Positions 1 to 5,853 of a stretch of DNA of 9,163 bases are shown piece after piece. How positions within the stretch are numbered: position 1 is the stretch's first letter; the number at the start of each line of letters is the position of its first letter. Source of the stretch: an uncultured Clostridia bacterium (GTDB taxonomy: Bacteria; Bacillota; Clostridia; UBA1381); NCBI GenBank assembly GCA_910585795.1, contig CAJUFV010000027.1:1-9163 (forward strand), written 5' to 3'. The position numbers were made by a program, and so were the translations under genes. Under the pieces are notes generated by a model. That model made no database searches. It was not told the DNA's origin and saw nothing but the letters and a program-made list of their open reading frames with translations.

Positions 1-639
1 ATATACACAGATATAGGAAAACAGCTTTATAATATTGAGCTTATTGATTTGATTAGTGAATTTAATCAGAATAAGGATAATATACAACTATTTTATAAAA
101 CCGACCATCACTGGACGTCGGAAGGCGCGTATACTGCTTGTCGGCTGTGGGCGAAAAGGGAAGGCATACAGGTAAGAGAAAAAAAAGATTACATGATAGA
201 GGTATCAGATAATTTTTATGGTACGGCGTATACAAAAAGCGCATTGTGGAATGAAAAACCAGATAAGCTTGAGATATGGGAATATCCGATAAATGTTAGT
301 GTGTTTATAGAGGGTAAAGAGCATCATAGTATGTTTTTTAAAGAACATCTGGATGAACAGGATAGATATTCTATATTTCTTGATGGGAATCACGGCTTTG
401 AAAGAATAATAAATAATAACAATCCTGACGGAAGAAAAATTTTGGTAATAAAAGATTCATACGCGCATGTGTTTATTCCTTTTATGGCCGAGTATTGCTC
501 ACAAATTGATATGGTGGATTTACGATATTATTTTGATAGTGTTTCAGAGCTTACGAATAATAACATATATGATGAAGTAATGGTGATTTATGGAATAAGT
601 AATTTTTGTGAGTCCAATGATTTGTCAATATTACAGTAA
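1..639 (+). CDS. DHHW family / AlgJ-like SGNH-fold protein, 3' part
   Basis: Open from the first base of the window in frame 1 (212 residues to TAA at 637-639), so the true start lies upstream; the internal TTG at 49 is not a credible start. The signature is KTDHHW (visible residues 33-38; Asp35 and His37) and, near the C-terminus, ILVIKDSYA (about 147-155, with Ser153). In AlgJ/AlgX-type SGNH-fold proteins a DxH motif and a later Ser form the active site, and here TDHHW and KDSY occupy those places. Relatives are secreted or membrane-anchored and are often linked to an MBOAT acyltransferase for O-acetylation of exported polysaccharide. Any signal peptide or membrane anchor would be in the missing N-terminus, and no MBOAT gene is visible here, so the substrate is unknown. 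The family call is firm; the polysaccharide role is inference. Confidence 0.8.
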   Translation: MYTDIGKQLYNIELIDLISEFNQNKDNIQLFYKTDHHWTSEGAYTACRLWAKREGIQVREKKDYMIEVSDNFYGTAYTKSALWNEKPDKLEIWEYPINVSVFIEGKEHHSMFFKEHLDEQDRYSIFLDGNHGFERIINNNNPDGRKILVIKDSYAHVFIPFMAEYCSQIDMVDLRYYFDSVSELTNNNIYDEVMVIYGISNFCESNDLSILQ

Positions 640-643
640 CAAG

Positions 644-677
644 CAAAAACAGCGTTCATTATTGAACGCTGTTTTTG
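644..677. terminator. Bidirectional intrinsic terminator shared by the DHHW gene and carB
   Basis: A perfect 15-bp stem (644-658 with 663-677) with a 4-base loop TTAT. The arms carry five A at the 5' end and five T at the 3' end, so an RNA from either strand ends in a U-run. It starts 4 bases after the DHHW stop codon and touches the carB stop codon (678-680) on the other strand, as expected for a shared terminator between convergent genes. Confidence 0.9.
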
Positions 678-3600
678 TTATTTAATTTCCGCAAGTGAAA
701 TAACATCAACTGTGTCAGGAGTATATTGATGTTCCATTACATCGACAAGCGCGTTTACTGTATCAAGACTTGTCATGATAGATACAGAACATTCTATAGC
801 TGTACGTCTTATCTTAAAGCCGTCTGAATGAACATCGTTGCCTTTTTTTGGAATATCAATAATAAGGTCAATCATTCCGCTTCGGATAACATCAAGCACG
901 TTTGGCACGCCTTCGGAAATTTTCTTTGCTGTCTGAACCGGAATGTTATTATCCTCAAGCAGTTTGGCTGTACCTGATGTCGCTATAAAATTACATCCGA
1001 GAGCTGCAAATCTTTTTGCGATAGGCAGGAAGTTGTCTTTATCAAGGTCACGTACTGTAACCAGTATTGTAGAGCCTGCTGACGGTATCGCAGTACCCGC
1101 TGAAGTAAAGCCTTTATACATAGCCTCATGGAAGTTGTGTCCGACACCGAGTACTTCTCCTGTAGAGCGCATTTCCGGACCAAGACTAACTTCAACACGC
1201 GGCAGCTTTTCTGTAGAGAAAACCGGTACTTTAATAGCCACTGTATTTGTTTGAGGCGCTATGCCAGTTGAATATCCCATTTCCTTAAGTGTTTTGCCAA
1301 GCATAATATTTGTTGCGATATCAATTACAGGAACATTAGTTACCTTTGTTATATAAGGAACAGTGCGGCTTGAACGAGGATTTACCTCAATAATATATAG
1401 TTCATCGCGAAATTCAATAAACTGAATATTAATCATACCTATGACATTTAGCTCACGGGCTATCTTATAGGTGACATCAACAATTTTATCTACTATATCT
1501 GAAGGTACATTCTGCGGTGGATAAATAGAGATTGAGTCTCCGCTGTGAACTCCGGCGCGTTCAAGATGTTCCATAATACCTGGAATGAGAACATCAGTAC
1601 CGTCGCATATCGCATCGACTTCAAGCTCGCGTCCGCCGAGGTAACGGTCAATAAGCACTGGATTTTTCGTATCCTTTATAAAGGCGTCAGTAAGATATCT
1701 TACAAGGTCAATTTCATTTCTGGTAATTTCCATACCTTGACCGCCAAGTACGTATGACGGACGTACAAGTAAAGGATATTCCAGCTTATTAGCTTCTTCA
1801 ATACCTTCTTTAACGCTCCATACGGCTTTTCCTTTAGGGCGTTTGATATTGAGCTTTTCAAGCATTTCATCAAATTTTTCTCTGTCCTCTGCTTCATCTA
1901 TATATTTTGGCTGAGTACCAAGTACGGGTACATTCATTTGGTCAAGGAAGTTTGCGAGCTTTATAGCTGTCTGACCGCCAAACTGTAAAATGACGCCGTC
2001 AGGTTTTTCTAGAAGAATAATATTATATACATCTTCTTCTGTAAGCGGTTCAAAATACAGCTTGTCTGATGTGTCAAAATCTGTGCTGACGGTTTCAGGA
2101 TTGTTGTTTATGATAATGGTTTCAACTCCTGCTTTTTCAAGTGACAGAACCGAGTGAACACTGCAATAGTCAAATTCAATACCCTGACCGATTCTGATAG
2201 GACCTGAGCCTATAACAATGACCTTCTTTTTGTCAGAGGGGAAGGATTCGGTTGTTTCATCGTATGTTGAATAATAATATGGTGAAACAGCTTCAAATTC
2301 ACCGGCACAGGTATCAACCATTTTATAAACCGGTGTAATGCCCAGCATTGTACGCAGCTTAAATACTTCGTCTGCGCTGCATCCGATAAGCTCTGAAATA
2401 CCCTTATCAGAAAAGCCCATTTTCTTATATTTTTTCAGCATATCATAATTGAGCTCAGTAAGCTTGTATTTTTTCAGTTCTTCCTCTGCATCAACGATAT
2501 TTTTGATTTTTTGCAGGAAGAATGGGTCCATACCTGTGATTTCTGCCAGCTTGTCCATATTATAATTTCTGCGGATAAGCTCGGCAAGGTCAAACAGACG
2601 TTCATCATCAGGAACGATAACACGCTGCTTAAGCTCAATTGTTGTGCGCTGCTTTGATGATTTTCTTTCCAGAGTATACTGCTTGATTTCAAGTGAGCGT
2701 ATACCCTTTAGAAGCGACGCTTCAAGAGTGTTGCCGATAGACATAATTTCGCCCGTCGCCATCATTTTAGTGCCAAGATTTCTCTTTGCGCCAAAAAATT
2801 TGTCGAACGGCCATTTTGGAATTTTTGTTACAACGTAATCTATAGCTGGCTCAAAGCAGGCAAAGGTTTTGCCTGTAACAGCGTTTTTGATTTCATCAAG
2901 GTTATAGCCAAGAGCGATTTTTGCGGCTATTTTGGCAATAGGATAACCTGTTGCTTTTGAGGCGAGAGCAGAAGAACGGCTCACACGCGGATTTATTTCA
3001 ATAACCGCGTAGTTAAAACTTTCAGGGTCAAGAGCAAACTGTACATTACAGCCGCCTTTTATTTCGATAGAGTTGATAATATCAATTGCCGCCTTTCGAA
3101 GCATCTGATATTCTTTATCAGCAAGGGTAAGTGCGGGAGCAACAACAATGGAGTCACCCGTATGTACACCTACAGGGTCGATATTTTCCATTGAACATAC
3201 AGTGATACAGTTACCGGCGCCGTCGCGCATAACTTCAAACTCAATTTCTTTCCAGCCCTTGATGGATTTTTCCAGAAGAACCTGACCAACTCGTGAAAGA
3301 TGAAGTCCCTGAGACAAAATAGTTTCAAGCTGTTCAGGATTTTCAGCGATACCGCCGCCGGTGCCGCCTAGTGTATATGCCGGACGGACAATAACAGGAT
3401 AACCAATTTGTTTTGCGAAAGCAAGACCTGACTCAAGGTCTGTAACTATTTCCGAGGGGGCGATTGGCTGATTCGTGCGTTCCATAAGTCTCTTAAAGCT
3501 GTCACGGTCCTCTCCTTCTTTTATAGATGGAATTGAAGTGCCGATAATATTCATGTTATATTTGTCAAATACACCATTGTCATAAAGCTCGCAGGCGAGA

Positions 3601-3890
3601 TTAAGACCTGTCTGACCGCCCATACCGGCGATTACAGAATCAGGACGTTCCTTCTGAATAATTTTTTCAACATATTCAGCGGTAAGAGGCTCAATATATG
3701 TATGTGTAGCCATACCTCTATCTGTCATAATGGTAGCAGGATTTGAGTTAACAAGAACAACCTCTATGCCTTCATCCTTGATAGCCTGACATGCCTGTGT
3801 GCCCGAATAGTCAAATTCAGCAGCCTGTCCTATGACAATTGGTCCTGAACCTATAACAAGAACTTTTTTTATACTTTTATCTAAAGGCAT
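678..3890 (-). CDS. carB: Carbamoyl phosphate synthase large subunit
   Basis: Synthetase subunit of glutamine-dependent carbamoyl phosphate synthase: it joins bicarbonate, ammonia delivered by CarA and two ATP to make carbamoyl phosphate for pyrimidine and arginine synthesis, in the cytoplasm. Length is full (1070 residues). The two homologous halves are clear. The first has GSGPIVIGQ (14-22), the ATP-grasp loop YTLGGTGGG (172-180) and EINPRVSRSS (298-307). The second has GSGPIRIGQG (561-570), YVLGGQGM (713-720) and EVNPRSSRT (835-843). An oligomerisation segment lies between them (about 420-550). Residues about 938-1070 are the MGS-like allosteric domain, with ATSGTA at 970-975. The start is ATG with AAAGGAGG 9 bases upstream, inside the end of carA; only one base separates the two genes, so translation is probably coupled. 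At the E. coli UMP-site Asn1015/Thr1017 positions this protein has a DIP sequence instead. Confidence 0.98.
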   Translation of the reverse strand: MPLDKSIKKVLVIGSGPIVIGQAAEFDYSGTQACQAIKDEGIEVVLVNSNPATIMTDRGMATHTYIEPLTAEYVEKIIQKERPDSVIAGMGGQTGLNLACELYDNGVFDKYNMNIIGTSIPSIKEGEDRDSFKRLMERTNQPIAPSEIVTDLESGLAFAKQIGYPVIVRPAYTLGGTGGGIAENPEQLETILSQGLHLSRVGQVLLEKSIKGWKEIEFEVMRDGAGNCITVCSMENIDPVGVHTGDSIVVAPALTLADKEYQMLRKAAIDIINSIEIKGGCNVQFALDPESFNYAVIEINPRVSRSSALASKATGYPIAKIAAKIALGYNLDEIKNAVTGKTFACFEPAIDYVVTKIPKWPFDKFFGAKRNLGTKMMATGEIMSIGNTLEASLLKGIRSLEIKQYTLERKSSKQRTTIELKQRVIVPDDERLFDLAELIRRNYNMDKLAEITGMDPFFLQKIKNIVDAEEELKKYKLTELNYDMLKKYKKMGFSDKGISELIGCSADEVFKLRTMLGITPVYKMVDTCAGEFEAVSPYYYSTYDETTESFPSDKKKVIVIGSGPIRIGQGIEFDYCSVHSVLSLEKAGVETIIINNNPETVSTDFDTSDKLYFEPLTEEDVYNIILLEKPDGVILQFGGQTAIKLANFLDQMNVPVLGTQPKYIDEAEDREKFDEMLEKLNIKRPKGKAVWSVKEGIEEANKLEYPLLVRPSYVLGGQGMEITRNEIDLVRYLTDAFIKDTKNPVLIDRYLGGRELEVDAICDGTDVLIPGIMEHLERAGVHSGDSISIYPPQNVPSDIVDKIVDVTYKIARELNVIGMINIQFIEFRDELYIIEVNPRSSRTVPYITKVTNVPVIDIATNIMLGKTLKEMGYSTGIAPQTNTVAIKVPVFSTEKLPRVEVSLGPEMRSTGEVLGVGHNFHEAMYKGFTSAGTAIPSAGSTILVTVRDLDKDNFLPIAKRFAALGCNFIATSGTAKLLEDNNIPVQTAKKISEGVPNVLDVIRSGMIDLIIDIPKKGNDVHSDGFKIRRTAIECSVSIMTSLDTVNALVDVMEHQYTPDTVDVISLAEIK

Positions 3891-3891
3891 A

Positions 3892-4944
3892 TTATCTTAC
3901 CTCCTTTAAAAATCTGTCAAATAGCCAGCCGGTATCAAGCGGCCCGGGAGACGCTTCTGGGTGGAACTGAACACTCTGCACGGGCAGTGTTTTATGTTTT
4001 ATACCTTCGCAGGTTCCGTCGTTTACGTTAATAAAGGTTTCTTCAATTTCAGCGGGATAATCGGCGAGAATGTAGTTATGATTCTGACTGGTGATAAATA
4101 CATTGCCTGATTTAAGGTCTTTAACAGGATGGTTTCCGCCGTGATGACCGAATTTAAGCTTCTTTGTGGTACATCCAAGAGCAAGTCCGATTATCTGATG
4201 TCCCATACAAATACCGCATATTGGGTATTTGCCTATAAGCTGCTTTACTGTATCAACTGTTCCGGGAGCGTCAAGCGGGTCACCGGGACCATTTGAAAGG
4301 AATACAAGGTCAGGATTAACATTTTCAATTTTTGCTGCATCGGTATCAGCAGGAAATACAGTCAGCTTGCAGCCTCGGCTTGCAAGGTCGCGGACAATAC
4401 CCTGTTTTGCGCCCATATCAATAAAAGCTACATGGATTCTGCCTGTTTCATTTACGGTATACACGCTTTCCGCGGTGGTACTCATAATAACATTGCTGTT
4501 ATCCAGTGAGTTCATAAGGATATTAATATCATTATCACTGGGGTCGCCGGTCATGATAACACCCTTCATTGTACCGGCTTCACGGATAATTCTTGTAAGC
4601 GCGCGCGTGTCAATACCTTCCAGCCCGACAACACCCTGTTCACGGAGAAAGTCATCAAGATTCATTTCATTTCTGAAATTAGAAGGGAAATCGCATTTTT
4701 CTCTTACAACAAACGCTTTAAGATTTGTATGTTTTGCCTCCATATCTTCAAGATTAATTCCGTAGTTACCGATTAGAGGGAAAGTCATAGTAACAATCTG
4801 TCCCGCAAAAGATGGGTCAGTAAGAGTTTCCTGATAACCTGTCATACCGGTAGTGAAAACAACCTCTCCGACGATATTTTTCTCTGCGCCGAAAAGTGTT
4901 CCTGAAAAACGCATACCGTTTTCCAAAATAAGCTGTGCTTTCAT
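3892..4944 (-). CDS. carA: Carbamoyl phosphate synthase small (glutaminase) subunit
   Basis: Hydrolyses glutamine and passes ammonia through a tunnel to CarB. Length is 350 residues, normal for the family. The N-terminal CPSase small-chain domain covers about 1-140 (TTGMTGYQETLTDPS at 31-45). The class I glutamine amidotransferase domain covers about 170-347, with SNGPGDP (217-223), nucleophile Cys246 in GICMGHQ, and His328/Glu330 in FHPEAS. All catalytic residues are present. The start ATG has GGAAGGAG 6 bases upstream. It is first in a carA-carB operon, and no pyr or arg gene lies beside it in this window. Transcription starts about 190 bases upstream and passes through a leader with a small ORF and an intrinsic terminator, so expression is probably set by attenuation. 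Confidence 0.98.
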   Translation of the reverse strand: MKAQLILENGMRFSGTLFGAEKNIVGEVVFTTGMTGYQETLTDPSFAGQIVTMTFPLIGNYGINLEDMEAKHTNLKAFVVREKCDFPSNFRNEMNLDDFLREQGVVGLEGIDTRALTRIIREAGTMKGVIMTGDPSDNDINILMNSLDNSNVIMSTTAESVYTVNETGRIHVAFIDMGAKQGIVRDLASRGCKLTVFPADTDAAKIENVNPDLVFLSNGPGDPLDAPGTVDTVKQLIGKYPICGICMGHQIIGLALGCTTKKLKFGHHGGNHPVKDLKSGNVFITSQNHNYILADYPAEIEETFINVNDGTCEGIKHKTLPVQSVQFHPEASPGPLDTGWLFDRFLKEVR

Positions 4945-4984
4945 AACAATCTCCTTCCTTTTAGTTATTTAGACATATTAGTCC

Positions 4985-5016
4985 AAAAAAAAAGACAATG
5001 AATACATTGCATTGTC
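4985..5016 (-). terminator. Intrinsic terminator (attenuator) in the carAB leader
   Basis: Read on the minus strand, GACAATG (5016-5010) pairs with CATTGTC (5000-4994) around a 9-base loop, followed directly by nine U (4993-4985). The stem is short but perfect and the U-run is strong. No gene on this strand lies upstream that would need terminating: only the car promoter and a leader ORF do. It therefore sits inside the car transcript, 41 bases before the carA start, and is best read as an attenuator. The leader ORF stop codon (5017-5015) overlaps the first two bases of the stem. Confidence 0.75.
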
Positions 5017-5107
5017 AATTGGTTTTAAAAAATGAAAATAGAAATAAAGGGGAAACATAATACCCGATGCCTGCGTATATTAAGCTGTAACCGCTGTGGC
5101 TTTGCAT
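5015..5107 (-). CDS. Putative 30-residue leader peptide upstream of carA
   Basis: ATG at 5107-5105, TGA at 5017-5015; the peptide begins MQSHSGYSLIYAGIG and ends FKTN. A strong binding site AAAGGAG (5123-5117) lies 9 bases before the ATG, and the predicted transcription start is only about 24 bases before it, so a ribosome should load at once. The last third is encoded by a very T-rich stretch, giving Leu, Phe and Ser codons. The stop codon overlaps the stem of the attenuator. The peptide has no arginine codon, which argues against arginine-codon attenuation. The peptide probably has no function of its own; the act of translating it is likely what matters, as in the pyrBI and pyrE leaders of enterobacteria. 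Codon conservation in relatives would decide whether it is translated. Confidence 0.6.
   Translation of the reverse strand: MQSHSGYSLIYAGIGYYVSPLFLFSFFKTN
5027..5048 (-). promoter_or_regulatory. U-rich stretch of the car leader, candidate UTP-sensitive pause region
   Basis: On the minus strand this 22-base stretch contains 17 T, ending in a run of six. It lies within the leader ORF and ends 10 bases before the attenuator stem. In the known pyrBI mechanism RNA polymerase pauses in such a stretch when UTP is scarce, which lets the translating ribosome catch up and block the terminator. The composition and position are seen; the pausing role is inferred. Confidence 0.5.
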
Positions 5108-5137
5108 ATCTGTTCGCTCCTTTTACTTATTTATATA

Positions 5138-5166
5138 ATTGTACCATTCTAAAAGAAATTTGTCAA
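5138..5166 (-). promoter_or_regulatory. Sigma-A promoter of carAB
   Basis: On the minus strand TTGACA (5166-5161) is followed by a 17-base spacer and TACAAT (5143-5138), one mismatch from consensus. The start of transcription should fall near 5131, leaving a leader of about 187 bases before carA. No PyrR-type binding loop was recognised in that leader. Confidence 0.75.
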
Positions 5167-5181
5167 TATATTGTTCGGAAT

Positions 5182-5210
5182 TTGCAAAGATATATTAAGG
5201 TTTGTATAAT
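5182..5210 (+). promoter_or_regulatory. Second candidate promoter upstream of glnB-amtB (distal)
   Basis: TTGCAA (5182-5187), 17-base spacer, then a perfect TATAAT (5205-5210). It would start about 95 bases upstream of the stronger promoter at 5277-5305, and its -35 lies 15 bases from the divergent car -35. It may be used under other conditions or be a chance match in AT-rich DNA. Between it and the proximal promoter I see no gene I can support. Confidence 0.4.
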
Positions 5211-5276
5211 TCTTATAAAAGAGATAAGTATGAAAACAATATATTTTGACTTGTTGGCTAAAATTAGAAAAATATG

Positions 5277-5305
5277 TTGACAAAATTTTTTAATGGAAGT
5301 ATAAT
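5277..5305 (+). promoter_or_regulatory. Consensus sigma-A promoter of glnB-amtB
   Basis: TTGACA (5277-5282), exactly 17 bases, then TATAAT (5300-5305): a perfect match to the sigma-A consensus. The transcript should start near 5312 and carry about 167 bases of leader before glnB. Such a strong core promoter in front of a nitrogen-regulated operon fits control after initiation, by the hairpins downstream. No GlnR/TnrA-type box (TGTNA-N7-TNACA) was recognised. Confidence 0.85.
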
Positions 5306-5338
5306 TATGGTGTAATAAACAATGAGCAGACACAAGGG

Positions 5339-5372
5339 CGTGTTTGTATGCATAGCATACAAACACGTTTTT
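5339..5372 (+). terminator. Leader hairpin A of glnB-amtB, terminator-like attenuator
   Basis: A perfect 13-bp stem (5339-5351 with 5355-5367) with triloop ATA, followed by TTTTT. It begins only about 27 bases after the predicted start of transcription and no plus-strand gene lies upstream, so it cannot be the end of a gene and is probably an attenuator. Flanking pairings extend it: 5326-5330 with 5372-5376 and 5315-5323 with 5380-5388. The whole segment 5315-5388 can thus fold into one long interrupted hairpin. Confidence 0.75.
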
Positions 5373-5410
5373 CTGTATTATTGTTTATAATAAATGTTAA
5401 TTTTAGGCAC

Positions 5411-5457
5411 AAAGACGTGTTTGCCGTATGATGTATGGCGGACGCGTCTTTTTGTTT
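5411..5457 (+). terminator. Leader hairpin B of glnB-amtB, second terminator-like attenuator
   Basis: A continuous 18-bp stem (5411-5428 with 5434-5451, including some G-T pairs) with loop TGATG, ending in a T-rich tract TTTTTGTTT. It stops just before the glnB ribosome binding site (about 5461-5471). Its left arm resembles that of hairpin A: both read CACAA-G-CGTGTTTG with one-base differences, and both have GTATG near the loop. The two look like diverged copies in tandem. Confidence 0.75.
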
Positions 5458-5478
5458 AAAGGAAAGGGGAGCTTAGTC

Positions 5479-5829
5479 ATGGCGGAAATGACAAAAATTG
5501 AAATTATTACCAGACAGAGCAAGCTTGAAGAATTAAAAACGGCTTTGAATGAAATCGGCATCAATGGTATGACGGTTACAAATGTTCTGGGCTATGGGGC
5601 GCAGAAGGGACAGAAACATAAGTACAGGGGGGTTGAGTATAATGTCGACCTTCTGCCTAAGGTTAAGGTTGAGATGGTTGTGTGCAGCGTTCCTGTAGAG
5701 GATGTTGTAAATACCGCGGTCTCGGTTCTTAGAACGGGAGAGATTGGTGACGGTAAAATATTTGTTTCACCTGTTGCTAGGGTTATCAAGGTCAGAACGG
5801 GCGAGGAAGACAGAGATGCTCTTCTATAG
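5479..5829 (+). CDS. glnB: P-II family nitrogen regulator (GlnB/GlnK type)
   Basis: Small trimeric signalling protein that reads ATP/ADP and 2-oxoglutarate and binds target proteins. The start chosen is ATG 5479, with GGAAAGGGGAG just upstream; the same frame is open back to ATG 5428, but that codon lies in the loop of hairpin B. This gives 116 residues (MAEMTKIEII...), the usual P-II length. The T-loop is about 40-58 (GAQKGQKHKYRGVEYNVD), with Gln42 for Mg-2-oxoglutarate and Tyr54 at the position of the E. coli uridylylated Tyr51. The B-loop is TGEIGDGKIFV (86-96) and the C-terminal segment RVIKVRTGEED follows. Position directly before amtB (24-base gap) marks it as the GlnK-type partner that blocks AmtB when nitrogen is plentiful. 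Whether Tyr54 is modified in this organism cannot be told from here. Confidence 0.95.
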   Translation: MAEMTKIEIITRQSKLEELKTALNEIGINGMTVTNVLGYGAQKGQKHKYRGVEYNVDLLPKVKVEMVVCSVPVEDVVNTAVSVLRTGEIGDGKIFVSPVARVIKVRTGEEDRDALL

Positions 5830-5853
5830 GAAGAAAAGGGAGGGATTGAGTAG

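Noticed and set aside
4229..4765. Long plus-strand open frame (178 codons) opposite carA
   Set aside because: It is the antisense shadow of a well-conserved carA and shows no recognisable domain.
4945..5131. PyrR-binding loop or T-box in the carA leader
   Set aside because: No sequence close to the PyrR anti-antiterminator consensus and no T-box features were seen; the leader ORF plus U-rich stretch explains the terminator better.
5230..5280. 16-codon plus-strand ORF (MKTIYFDLLAKIRKIC) between the two glnB promoters
   Set aside because: Only a weak purine stretch precedes it, it overlaps the -35 of the main promoter, and it would be transcribed only from the uncertain distal promoter.
5311..5460. 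ANTAR-type tandem hexaloop hairpins in the glnB-amtB leader
   Set aside because: Tandem leader hairpins before nitrogen genes suggest ANTAR control, but the loops seen (ATA and TGATG) are not six bases with A at 1 and G at 4, and no other hexaloop pair could be found by eye.
5428..5478. 17-residue N-terminal extension of the P-II protein from ATG 5428
   Set aside because: The upstream ATG lies in the loop of hairpin B, has no ribosome binding site, and the extension has no counterpart in the family; ATG 5479 has a strong site and gives normal length.
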